Assembly: GCF_002252675.1 (NCBI RefSeq)
Contig: NZ_NQKY01000002.1
Coordinates: 1-64,000 of the forward strand
Direction: 5' to 3'
From: Synechococcus sp. BO 8801
GTDB lineage: Bacteria > Cyanobacteriota > Cyanobacteriia > PCC-6307 > Cyanobiaceae
DNA length: 64,000 nt
In this document: one piece after another, positions 36,758 through 44,785 of the stretch
Position numbering within the stretch: the stretch's first letter is position 1
Layout: the number at the start of each line of letters is the position of its first letter
The notes under the pieces: model-generated
The model's input: only the letters and a program-made list of their open reading frames with translations
Databases searched by the model: none
Told to the model about the DNA's origin: nothing
Made by a program: the position numbers and the translations under genes

Positions 36758-37780
36758 ATGGGAGAATGGAGTTCTGACGTGGATCGGATTTCGATGCGTT
36801 CGCTGGTGGCCAGGATCCGGAGGAAGTTGGGTCGTATCGCCGCAGCGTCGGCCAGTCGTCCTCCGTCCTCCAGGAGGCAGGCCATCGAGCGGGTCCAGAA
36901 AAGTCCGGGCCGGTTGGTGCCCTGGCTTGATCTCATCGGGCTCGTCAAGGCTGACTTTCCCGACAGCCTCCGCGAACAGGTTCTGTCCCATGATCTGACA
37001 CGTCGTGGCGTGGTTCTCTGCTTCCAGGAGGAGCTTCAGAATCGAATGGCTGCTGATCTTCTGCAGGCTTCCAAGCGGCTGGATCAGGAGGATGCGGCTT
37101 CCGTCTGCGGTGATGTGGCACTTGAGATGATTCGTCTCAAAACCATTGCCCAGTGTCGTGACGCCCATGCAGAAGGCAACTATTACCGAGACGCTGAGCC
37201 TTACATCCAGAAGCAGTGGGAAGGAGTGATCTGGCCCATCATCAAGGATCTTGACTTCACTGACGTACTTGAGCTTGCTCCGGGCCATGGCCGCAATACA
37301 GAGCATTTACGTAGCCTGGCTGGATCGATCACGCTCATTGATGTGAATCCCAATTGCATCGAGGCCTGCAGGGAGCGGTTCGGTGAGCAGCGTGACGGCT
37401 GCAAATTCCGCTACTTCGTTACCGATGGCGATTCCCTCTCAATGGTCGATTCGAGTTCCCAGTCGCTTGTCTATACCTTTGATTCCATGGTTCATTTCGA
37501 TTCGTCCGTGGTGCGGGCCTATGTCCATGAGATTGCGCGCGTCCTGCGGCCCGGTGGCAGTGCGTTCCTGCACCACTCCAACTACGGGACGGTGGCTCCT
37601 AACAGCGACTGGGCCCACAATCCCGGCAACCGCAGCGACATGACCGCCGAGCGGATGCGAGGGTTTGCAGAGGAGGCCGGTCTGGACGTGGCGTTTCAGC
37701 GCCTCAGTGGCATCGCCGATGGCTGGGGTCTGGAGGATCTCGACGCCTTCACCGTGCTGCGTCGGCCCGCTCTCGCCTGA
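36758..37780 (+). CDS. SAM-dependent methyltransferase (class I)
   Basis: The middle of the protein has a Rossmann SAM site, DVLELAPGHGRNTEHLRSLAG, then ITLIDVNPNCIEACRERF, and the later motifs LVYTFDSMVHFDSSVVRAYV and IARVLRPGGSAFLHHSNYG. About 150 residues precede this domain; they are helical and not recognisable, and may bind a glycan or lipid carrier. ATG 36758 is used; the Met at 36794 (MRSLVARIRRKLG) is an alternative. Given its place after the Wzt-like ATPase, it may methylate a sugar or the chain end. The substrate is not known. Confidence 0.85.
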   Translation: MGEWSSDVDRISMRSLVARIRRKLGRIAAASASRPPSSRRQAIERVQKSPGRLVPWLDLIGLVKADFPDSLREQVLSHDLTRRGVVLCFQEELQNRMAADLLQASKRLDQEDAASVCGDVALEMIRLKTIAQCRDAHAEGNYYRDAEPYIQKQWEGVIWPIIKDLDFTDVLELAPGHGRNTEHLRSLAGSITLIDVNPNCIEACRERFGEQRDGCKFRYFVTDGDSLSMVDSSSQSLVYTFDSMVHFDSSVVRAYVHEIARVLRPGGSAFLHHSNYGTVAPNSDWAHNPGNRSDMTAERMRGFAEEAGLDVAFQRLSGIADGWGLEDLDAFTVLRRPALA

Positions 37781-37781
37781 G

Positions 37782-38330
37782 ATGGCCGAGACCAGCCACC
37801 GCGCCACGGCCCTCGAGGGTGTGGTGGAGATCAGCCGCCGGCCGCATGGCGATCACCGTGGCCGCTTCCTGAATGTCTTCCGGCGAGAGGACTGGAGCCA
37901 GCTCTGGGGAGGGGATCGGCCGATCGAGCAGGTCAATCTCAGCCACAACCCAAGCCCCGGAACGCTTCGAGGCCTGCATCTCCAACGGGGGGCGCCTCCG
38001 GAGGTCCGATTGGTCACCTGCGTGGTGGGGCGTGTCTGGGACGTGGCCGTTGACCTGCGGCCGGGCTCCGCCACGCGTGGCCACTGGGTGGCGGTGGACC
38101 TCAGCGCCGAAGCCGGGAACTCACTGCTGATCCCTACGGGCTGTGCCCATGGGTTTCAGGTGCTGGAGCCTGACAGCACCTTGCTTTACCTTCACGGAGC
38201 TCCCTATCGCCCTTCGGAGGAGACCGGTGTGCGATGGGACGATCCCCAACTCGGCATTGACTGGCCGATGCAGCCCAGGGACTTGAGTGAGCGTGACCGG
38301 TCGCTGCCCCTGCTGGAGAGCCTGCCGTGA
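37782..38330 (+). CDS. Deoxysugar 3,5-epimerase-like cupin (RmlC family, divergent)
   Basis: A 182-residue RmlC-family protein: ISRRPHGDHRGRFLNVFRRED, TLRGLHLQRG with the catalytic His, LVTCVVGRVWDVAVDLRPGS, IPTGCAHGFQVLE and APYRPSEETGVRWDDPQLGIDWP. It is clearly distinct from the rfbC product in this window. It lies next to a C-methyltransferase and an aminotransferase, so it may be a 3- or 5-epimerase for a branched or amino deoxysugar. The start ATG is one base after the previous stop; the stop overlaps the next gene's GTG by four bases. Confidence 0.88.
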   Translation: MAETSHRATALEGVVEISRRPHGDHRGRFLNVFRREDWSQLWGGDRPIEQVNLSHNPSPGTLRGLHLQRGAPPEVRLVTCVVGRVWDVAVDLRPGSATRGHWVAVDLSAEAGNSLLIPTGCAHGFQVLEPDSTLLYLHGAPYRPSEETGVRWDDPQLGIDWPMQPRDLSERDRSLPLLESLP

Positions 38331-39568
38331 CCCACCACTGCCGACACTGCGGGACTCCACTGGAGCATGAAGTCATTGACCTCGGCCATCAGCCGCCCAG
38401 CAATGCCTACCTGTGCGAGGCGAAGCTGAGTCTGCCGGAAGTCACCTTTCCCCTGCGCGTGTATGTGTGCTCGAACTGCTGGCTCGTGCAGCTGCCCATG
38501 CATGCACCAGCCGATGAGTTGTTCACCGCGGATTATGCCTACTTCTCCAGCACTTCGATCACCTGGTGTCAGCATGCTGAGCGGTTCGTCAAGGCGGCCG
38601 TCGATCGACTTTCGCTCGGTCCAGGCAGTCTGGTTGTGGAGGTGGCCAGCAACGATGGCTATCTGCTCCAGTACGTGAAGGCGCAAGGGATTCCGTGCCT
38701 CGGCATCGAGCCAACCCGCGCTACGGCGGAGGCTGCGAGAAGCAAAGGTATCGACACACTCGAGAGATTCTTCGGTGGAGATTTTGCCGCCGAGCTGGTG
38801 TCCCAGGGTTACAGGGCCGATCTGTTAGTGGCCAACAACGTGCTGGCTCATGTCCCAGATATCAATGACTTCCTGGCGGCAATCTCCCGTGTTCTCAAGC
38901 CATCTGGTGTGGCCTCTGTGGAGTTTCCCCACTTGTTGCGATTGCTTGACGGCAACCAGTTCGACACGATCTATCACGAGCACTACAGCTACCTGAGCCT
39001 TACGACTCTGCAGCGAATGGCGGAGGATGCCGGGCTGATGGTGCTCGACGCCGAGCAGATCACCACCCACGGCGGCAGCCTGAGGGTATGGCTTGCCCGT
39101 AGCGGAGATCCTGCGGCTGCTGCCCAGACGCCGCGGGAACGGCAGGCTGTGGAGGGGGTCCTTGCGGAGGAGTCCACGGCCGGGCTCACGTCCCTGGAGG
39201 CTTACGACCGCTGCCAGAAGCGCGCCTTGGAAGCCAAGTTTGCGCTGATGGAGTATCTGCTGGCTGCCCGCCGGTCCGGGAAGCGGGTGCTTGCCTATGG
39301 TGCCGCGGCCAAGGGAAATACCCTGCTGAATTTCGCCGGGATCCGCAGCGACCTGCTGGAAGCGGTGGCCGATCTGGCCCCCAGCAAGATTGGAAAATGG
39401 CTGCCAGGAAGCCACATTCCCATCATTGATGTTGATGATCTTCTGGAGCGGCAGCCTGATGAGCTCCTTGTGCTTCCATGGAACCTGGCGGGCGAAGTGA
39501 AGGCCCAGCTCAGAGGCAGGATCGACGTACCCGTGAAGGTGGCGATCCCCATCCTCTCGGCCATCTGA
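38327..39568 (+). CDS. NDP-sugar C-methyltransferase (TylC3/NovU-like)
   Basis: Three-part C-methyltransferases of this family add a methyl branch to C3 (or C5) of NDP-4-ketosugars. The N-terminal zinc module has CRHCGTPLEHEVIDLGHQPPSNAYL and VCSNCWLVQ. The SAM domain has VVEVASNDGYLLQYV, LGIEPTRATAEAA and LLVANNVLAHVPDINDFL. The C-terminal part has FDTIYHEHYSYLSLTTLQRMAE, THGGSLRVWLAR and GYGAAAKGNTLLNF-like residues with DLAPSKIGKWLPGSHIPI. The GTG start at 38327 overlaps the epimerase stop. It implies a branched sugar such as a mycarose- or noviose-type residue in the glycan; the exact sugar is inference. Confidence 0.92.
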   Translation: MTHHCRHCGTPLEHEVIDLGHQPPSNAYLCEAKLSLPEVTFPLRVYVCSNCWLVQLPMHAPADELFTADYAYFSSTSITWCQHAERFVKAAVDRLSLGPGSLVVEVASNDGYLLQYVKAQGIPCLGIEPTRATAEAARSKGIDTLERFFGGDFAAELVSQGYRADLLVANNVLAHVPDINDFLAAISRVLKPSGVASVEFPHLLRLLDGNQFDTIYHEHYSYLSLTTLQRMAEDAGLMVLDAEQITTHGGSLRVWLARSGDPAAAAQTPRERQAVEGVLAEESTAGLTSLEAYDRCQKRALEAKFALMEYLLAARRSGKRVLAYGAAAKGNTLLNFAGIRSDLLEAVADLAPSKIGKWLPGSHIPIIDVDDLLERQPDELLVLPWNLAGEVKAQLRGRIDVPVKVAIPILSAI

Positions 39569-39571
39569 GTC

Positions 39572-40696
39572 ATGGACGACTTCTCCCCCCCCAGGATTCC
39601 CTACACAAGGCCGTCAATCACGGAGCTGGAGGTGGCCTACGCCACGGATGCTGCCCGCAATGGTTGGGGTGAGCATTGCTACGACTATATCGTCCGTTTT
39701 GAGGAGGCTTTTCGTCAGCACCTCGGCGTCGGCCATGCCCTTGCTACGAGCAGCTGTACGGGAGCGCTGCACATGGGCTTGCACGCCCTTGGGATCGGCC
39801 CTGGAGACGAAGTCATCATGGCGGACACCAACTGGGTGGCCACGGCCGCGCCCATCGTCCATCTGGGGGCCCAGCCGGTCTTCGTCGACATTCTTGCCGA
39901 TACCTGGTGCCTTGACCCAGATCAGGTGGAAGCGGGGATTACGGCAAGAACCAAGGCGATTGTGGCGGTTCACCTGTACGGCAACCTCTGCGCCATGGAT
40001 CGGCTTCTGGAGATCGGTGAGCGCTATGGCATCCCTGTGATCGAAGATGCCGCAGAAGCGATTGGCTCCCAGTGGCATGGCAGGCGGGCAGGAAGCCTGG
40101 GCCGTTTCGGTGTTTTTTCCTTTCATGGCACCAAGACACTGACCACCGGGGAAGGTGGCATGTTCGTCACCAACGATAGCCAGCTCTACGAACAGGTGCT
40201 CACCTTGTCCAACCATGGCCGTGCCAAAGGTGAAACCAGGCAGTTCTGGCCTGAGCGGGTGGGATTCAAGTACAAGATGAGTAACATCCAGGCTGCCATA
40301 GGTTGTGCGCAACTAGAGCGAATTGATGAACTCATCAATGAGAAGCGTCAGACGTTCTCCCGCTACCACAAGCTCTTTTCATCTCTCCCTGTCAAGATGA
40401 ACCCGGAGCCGTCCCACGTGGTCAATGGTTACTGGATGCCGACCATGGTGGTGGATCCTTCGGTGGCCTTTGACCGGGATCAACTGCTGAAGCAGTTTCA
40501 GGAGCATGGAATTGATGGTCGTGTCTTTTTCTGGCCTCTAAGTTCCACGTCTGTTCCTGGGCGAAAGGCCTCTTCTCAGCCTTTTCTTTCCGAGACAATC
40601 CATATGAGAAGTATTAATCTGCCTAGTTACTCTGGTTTTTCCCAGCAGGACGCAGAGCGTATTCATCAACTCGTGCAACAGCACCTGACGGGATAG
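39572..40696 (+). CDS. DegT/DnrJ/EryC1/StrS aminotransferase
   Basis: PLP-dependent sugar aminotransferase (374 residues) that converts a 3- or 4-keto sugar nucleotide to an amino sugar. Motifs: the GLXXL-type LATSSCTGALHMGLHALGIGPGDEVI, TWCLDPDQVEAGITARTKAIV, LYGNLCAMD, the PLP-phosphate/Asp site VIEDAAEAIGSQ, the Schiff-base Lys in FSFHGTKTLTTGEGGM near residue 187 and FKYKMSNIQAAIGCAQLERID. It lies 3 bases after the C-methyltransferase. With the acetyltransferase at 41499 it would give an N-acylated amino sugar. Confidence 0.95.
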   Translation: MDDFSPPRIPYTRPSITELEVAYATDAARNGWGEHCYDYIVRFEEAFRQHLGVGHALATSSCTGALHMGLHALGIGPGDEVIMADTNWVATAAPIVHLGAQPVFVDILADTWCLDPDQVEAGITARTKAIVAVHLYGNLCAMDRLLEIGERYGIPVIEDAAEAIGSQWHGRRAGSLGRFGVFSFHGTKTLTTGEGGMFVTNDSQLYEQVLTLSNHGRAKGETRQFWPERVGFKYKMSNIQAAIGCAQLERIDELINEKRQTFSRYHKLFSSLPVKMNPEPSHVVNGYWMPTMVVDPSVAFDRDQLLKQFQEHGIDGRVFFWPLSSTSVPGRKASSQPFLSETIHMRSINLPSYSGFSQQDAERIHQLVQQHLTG

Positions 40697-40755
40697 GGGG
40701 ATCCGCCAATCACCTGTTCTGCATTTTTGTTCTCCTTATCACCGACTCTGACCCC

Positions 40756-41502
40756 ATGACGACTGATGACCGACAGCAGTTTGAGCAGTCCAGAGAGCAA
40801 AACTGCCTGGCTTTAGGACAGGATCATGAGGCGTTCTCCCATTCGCTTGCGCTGATCACCGAACTTGATCGTTACGACTACTCCTATCTCTGGACGTGGA
40901 TGGGTGTCCCGATCATCCAGATGCCAGCCGATGTCCTCGCCACACAGGAAGTGATCTGGAACAGCAAGCCCGACATCATTATTGAGACCGGAGTCGCCAG
41001 GGGTGGGTCGGTCCTGTTCATGGCCTCGATCCTGGAGATCCTTGGCAATGGCAGGGTCATCGGAGTGGATATCGACATTCGACCGCACAATCGCGAGGCG
41101 ATTCAGAGCCATCCACTGGCCCACAGGGTGGATCTGATTGAGGGTGGATCGGTTGACATCCCAACCCTTGAGCAGGTGCGTCGTCTGATCCCTGAAGGGG
41201 CACGAGTGATGGTGGTGCTTGACAGCGATCACAGCCGCCAGCATGTTCTTGAGGAGTGCCGCGCCTATGGCCCAATGGTGACCAAGGGATGCTATCTGGT
41301 GGTTGCCGACACCTTGGTGGGCCATGTGGAGGAGGACCAGGCGCCGAAGAAGCGCTCCAAAATCTGGTACAAGGGAGACGAACCTCTGTCGGCCTTACGG
41401 GACTACCTGCAGGAGCAGGATCGCTTCGAGCCGGATCCGGTCCTGAATGGAAAGCTCGTCCTTTCCTCATCCCCCGGTGGCTACCTGCGCTGCCGATCAT
41501 GA
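40756..41502 (+). CDS. CmcI-family (cephalosporin hydroxylase-like) methyltransferase
   Basis: The family includes cephalosporin hydroxylase CmcI and rhamnosyl O-methyltransferases, SAM-dependent enzymes often found in surface-glycan clusters. The conserved WTWMGVPIIQMPADV precedes the SAM motif IIIETGVARGGSVLFMASIL. IGVDIDIRPHNREAI, LIEGGSVDIPTLEQV and the metal-site VVLDSDHSRQHVLEECRAYGPMV follow, then LVVADTLVGH. An O-methyl or hydroxyl transfer onto sugar is likely, but the reaction is not certain. It follows the aminotransferase by 59 bases and overlaps the next gene by four (ATGA). Confidence 0.88.
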   Translation: MTTDDRQQFEQSREQNCLALGQDHEAFSHSLALITELDRYDYSYLWTWMGVPIIQMPADVLATQEVIWNSKPDIIIETGVARGGSVLFMASILEILGNGRVIGVDIDIRPHNREAIQSHPLAHRVDLIEGGSVDIPTLEQVRRLIPEGARVMVVLDSDHSRQHVLEECRAYGPMVTKGCYLVVADTLVGHVEEDQAPKKRSKIWYKGDEPLSALRDYLQEQDRFEPDPVLNGKLVLSSSPGGYLRCRS

Positions 41503-41999
41503 CCCTTCAATTGCGTCGGTATATCCCCCACGCCGATGAAGAGGTCCTCAGGGAGCTGCGCACGGACATCCCCTTGCAGCATCGGCTTCTGGCCCATCCT
41601 GACCCTGAGGCGACGGTCGATGTCCAGGCCTGGGTCAGCCGAAGAGAAACCATGGGCTGGTTTCGGGTGATCGAGCTGGATGGCCGTAGCACCGCGGGCT
41701 TTGTGCAATTGACGGACCGCCATGGTCTGGATCGGTACGCCTGGGTGGGCATTGCCCTGCATCCCCGTTGGCAAGGATCTGGCTGGGGCCGCCGCGCCAT
41801 GGTGGCCTTGGCGGAAGAGGCGAGAGACCATCTGGGCCTTCGCAAGCTGATGCTGCAGGTGAGGACGGATAATCAGATCGCCCTACACCTTTACGCCTCG
41901 ATTGGGTATCGGATGGTTGGCCATCTCAAGCAGCATTATTATGATGGGAATCACTACCATGATGTCACGATGATGGAGATGCTTCTGGAGACCGTATGA
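41499..41999 (+). CDS. GNAT-family N-acetyltransferase
   Basis: A 166-residue GCN5-like acetyltransferase. The acetyl-CoA loop is in AWVGIALHPRWQGSGWGRRAMVALAEEAR, preceded by the beta-bulge STAGFVQLTDR and followed by LRKLMLQVRTDNQIALHLYASIGYRMVGHLKQ, the typical C-terminal motif of sugar-amine acetyltransferases such as PseH. The position between an aminotransferase/CmcI pair and a WbqC gene fits acetylation of an amino sugar nucleotide. The ATG at 41499 overlaps the preceding stop, and the stop overlaps the next ATG, both by four bases. Confidence 0.9.
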   Translation: MTLQLRRYIPHADEEVLRELRTDIPLQHRLLAHPDPEATVDVQAWVSRRETMGWFRVIELDGRSTAGFVQLTDRHGLDRYAWVGIALHPRWQGSGWGRRAMVALAEEARDHLGLRKLMLQVRTDNQIALHLYASIGYRMVGHLKQHYYDGNHYHDVTMMEMLLETV

Positions 42000-42718
42000 C
42001 TACGGTTGTCATCAGTCAGCCCATGTACTACCCCTGGGTCGGCTTCATGGCCCAGATGGCTTTGGCGGATGTTCTGATCTGGCTGGATGATGCTCAGTTC
42101 TCCAAGGGCTCGTTTACGAATCGAGTGCAGGTCAGATATGGTCAGACGACCAAGTGGATGACAATCCCTTTGGTGCGTGGCGCATCGTTTCCACGGATCA
42201 TGGATCTGGGGCTGCCGGGGGAGGAGTTGTTTCTGGCCCATCGCGCCCTGCTGTCACAGAGCTTGAGGGTCCGACCCTATCGGCAGCAGGCCCTCAAGCT
42301 CTTCGATGAGACGATGGTCCCCGGGTCCGTGGTTGGTCGGCTGATTGCCAGCGCTGAGATTCCCTGCGAGCGCTGGGGAATTTTGCCAGCCAGGAGGATG
42401 AGATCCTCAGCCATGGGTGTGGAGGGCACCTCCTGGAACCGTGTGCTCAGCTTGGTGCAGGCGGTTGGAGGAACGCGTTACGTAACGGGTCATGGAGCCG
42501 CTGCTTACCTTTGCCATGAGGCTTTTGAGGCTGCGTCCATTGGGGTGGAGTATATGGTTTATGATCCAGTTCCGTGGGATCAGGGTGATGTCTTCTTTAC
42601 ACCTTACGTTGCCAATCTCGACCTCTATTCTTCCGTCGATCCCTCGGTTGCCTTGCAGCATCTTCGCCCAGCCACTGTCGGTTGGAGAGAGCATCTAAGG
42701 AGATTGGAATGTCGTTAG
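41996..42718 (+). CDS. WbqC-like family protein
   Basis: WbqC-like proteins are common in O-antigen and glycopeptide clusters; their reaction is not settled, though a role in modifying amino sugars (acyl transfer) has been proposed. Signature residues are VVISQPMYYPWVGFMAQMALADVLIWLDDAQFSKGSFTNRVQV, then KWMTIPLVRGA, and later TRYVTGHGAAAYL and YDPVPWDQGD. All parts are present in one 240-residue frame. It is translationally coupled to the GNAT gene upstream and overlaps the next coding region by ten bases. Confidence 0.9.
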   Translation: MTTVVISQPMYYPWVGFMAQMALADVLIWLDDAQFSKGSFTNRVQVRYGQTTKWMTIPLVRGASFPRIMDLGLPGEELFLAHRALLSQSLRVRPYRQQALKLFDETMVPGSVVGRLIASAEIPCERWGILPARRMRSSAMGVEGTSWNRVLSLVQAVGGTRYVTGHGAAAYLCHEAFEAASIGVEYMVYDPVPWDQGDVFFTPYVANLDLYSSVDPSVALQHLRPATVGWREHLRRLECR

Positions 42719-43542
42719 TCACGGACCTGGAGATAGACGCGTTTCGGGATAGTGGAATTCTGCTCCTCAAGGGGTTCTACGATCAATCAATCCAAGTCGC
42801 CCCGATTCTTGAAGGAATCAGAGTCATCATAGAACTCTTGTGTTTCAAGTACCAGGTTGACGCCCCCACGCAGACTGCTGATCTCGCCATGACCGAGGGG
42901 TTCATGGCCCTGATCCGGCGTGATCGTGCCTACGGCGGAGAAGTGTATGACGCGGTCAAGCAGATCCCGGAGTTCATGCAGCTTGTCAGCGACATGCGGA
43001 ATTCATGCTTGTTTCGTGAACTTCGCTCAGGATCCATACCCGGACTGGCTGCTGGCGGCTATGGCATTCGCATCGATTGTCCAGGTGAGTCCACATTCCG
43101 TGCTCCTTGGCATCAGGAGTTTCCTGCCCAGTTGCGCAGTCTTGATGGCATTGTCTATTGGACACCCCTTGTCTCGATCCGACCATCGCTGGGCCCGGTA
43201 GAGGTCTGTATCGGATCCCATCGTGAAGGCATCGTTCCTGTCCATACAGCGTCGGACTCTGCTCAGCAGGGGGCCTACGCCCTTCGCCTTGTCGGTGAGG
43301 AGGATCGGCTGGCAAAGTACCAGCGTCAATCTCCGCTTACGGAACCCGGAGATCTGCTGCTGATGGACTTTCTCACACTGCATCAGTCCGGCGAGAATGT
43401 CGATGCCTATCCTCGATGGTCGATCCAATTCCGTTACTTCAACTTTGCGAATCCATTAGGAGTGAAGATCAGCTGGAAGGGCTCGTTTGCGGGTGGCCAA
43501 GACTTCCGTGCTATTCTTGATCAAGCAGAAGTCGCGATCTGA
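42709..43542 (+). CDS. Phytanoyl-CoA dioxygenase (PhyH)-like Fe(II)/2-oxoglutarate oxygenase
   Basis: The double-stranded beta-helix oxygenase core is recognisable: AFRDSGILLLKGFYDQ at the N-terminus, FRAPWHQEFPAQ as the first metal motif, YWTPLVSIRPSLGPVEVCIGSHREG, then GDLLLMDFLTLHQSGENVDAYPRWSIQFRY with the distal His and the 2-oxoglutarate Arg. The metal motif is H-x-E rather than the usual H-x-D. The ATG at 42709 has a good ribosome site (AAGGAG at 42697-42702). In a glycan cluster it may hydroxylate or deoxygenate a sugar or its acyl group. The substrate is unknown. Confidence 0.82.
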   Translation: MSLVTDLEIDAFRDSGILLLKGFYDQSIQVAPILEGIRVIIELLCFKYQVDAPTQTADLAMTEGFMALIRRDRAYGGEVYDAVKQIPEFMQLVSDMRNSCLFRELRSGSIPGLAAGGYGIRIDCPGESTFRAPWHQEFPAQLRSLDGIVYWTPLVSIRPSLGPVEVCIGSHREGIVPVHTASDSAQQGAYALRLVGEEDRLAKYQRQSPLTEPGDLLLMDFLTLHQSGENVDAYPRWSIQFRYFNFANPLGVKISWKGSFAGGQDFRAILDQAEVAI

Positions 43543-43549
43543 AAGCAAT

Positions 43550-44704
43550 ATGATGACCCAGTGTCGTATTTGTGGCGCAACTCTCTCGCCCCCTGACTAC
43601 TCTGCCGCTGCGCCAGCGATCACTTCGATCTCCACCCATCTCGTGATTCCCACCCAGACCTATATCTGTCGAATCTGTGGTCATGGACAATCTCCAGACT
43701 TGCCAAAGATTCAAGAGTTCTATGACACGCAGTATCGTATTTCGTTGCAATCGGATCAACACGACCAACTCTATGAGGTCCGTGACGGCCAGCCTGTCTT
43801 TCGTACACAGCGGCAAGCCGAGATGCTGGGGGCCATTGGTCTGCCCCTGAATGCACGGGTACTCGACTTTGGTGCCGCAAAAGGAACAACTCTGCGGACC
43901 TTCCTGGAGTCAAGGCCCGATCTGCGTCCATCCATCTTTGATGTCAGTGATGATTACATCGGCTTCTGGCAGGGCTGGGTCCCCGCGTCCGAACAGGCAA
44001 CCCATTGTCTTCCTGCAGAGTGGCAAGGTCGCTTTGACCTCGTCACGGCCCATTTTGTGCTTGAGCATGTTGTCGATCCCATCGGAACACTGAAGTGTCT
44101 TGCTGAATTGTTGGCTCCTGGTGGCACGGTGTTTTTCACGGTTCCCGATCCTCTGAGCAACACGGGTGACTTTCTGGTGGTGGATCATGTCAACCATTTC
44201 ACGGCCTCGAGCCTGATGCGGACATGTGAGCTTGCTGGCCTTGTCGCGCATACGCTCTCCCGTGAGCTGTTCCGTGGTGCCTACGTTGTCATTGCGGAGC
44301 GAGCGGTGGTTTCTGCCTCGTCCAGTGGTGGTCTACGGACTGATGTTGGTTCAGACATCACTCAAGCCATTGATGCTCTGGCTTTCTGGTCCAAGGCTCT
44401 GGGTTCCCTTGACGCTGATCAGCACGTTGAGGCACATGTACCGACAGCGATTTATGGTGCTGGCTTTTACGGTGCATTGATCACCTCGCGGCTTCATCAG
44501 AAACCGCTCTGCTTTCTGGATCGAAACAAGTACCTCCAAGGCCAGGACTATCTCGGTGTTGCTGTCCTTGCGCCTGAGGATTGCCCTGACTCGATTCGGA
44601 GGATCTATCCTGGCCTGAATCCACTCCATGCCAGAGCCATCCTCGCGGATGCAGAGACCTGGAAGCCGCCAGCCGCAAAGATCCACTATCTAGCTGATCA
44701 ATGA
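43550..44704 (+). CDS. SAM-dependent methyltransferase with N-terminal zinc motif
   Basis: The N-terminus carries two CxxC pairs (CRICGATL and YICRICGHGQSPDL), as in sugar C- and O-methyltransferases. The SAM domain reads ARVLDFGAAKGTTLRTFLES, SIFDVSDDYIGFW, FDLVTAHFVLEHVVDPIGTL and LLAPGGTVFFTVPDP. A C-terminal domain of about 100 residues includes AIYGAGFYGALITSRLHQ, a nucleotide-binding-like glycine motif. Paired ATGs at 43550 and 43553 leave the exact first codon open. The gene follows the PhyH-like gene by 7 bases. It is visibly less GC-rich than the core genome. Confidence 0.85.
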   Translation: MMTQCRICGATLSPPDYSAAAPAITSISTHLVIPTQTYICRICGHGQSPDLPKIQEFYDTQYRISLQSDQHDQLYEVRDGQPVFRTQRQAEMLGAIGLPLNARVLDFGAAKGTTLRTFLESRPDLRPSIFDVSDDYIGFWQGWVPASEQATHCLPAEWQGRFDLVTAHFVLEHVVDPIGTLKCLAELLAPGGTVFFTVPDPLSNTGDFLVVDHVNHFTASSLMRTCELAGLVAHTLSRELFRGAYVVIAERAVVSASSSGGLRTDVGSDITQAIDALAFWSKALGSLDADQHVEAHVPTAIYGAGFYGALITSRLHQKPLCFLDRNKYLQGQDYLGVAVLAPEDCPDSIRRIYPGLNPLHARAILADAETWKPPAAKIHYLADQ

Positions 44705-44785
44705 CCGTGGGTGGTGATCACGGCTGCAACGCCATTGCTGAGGTCTTTCTGTGATGTCTGGACTGACTCTGTCGTCGCCGTCTAA

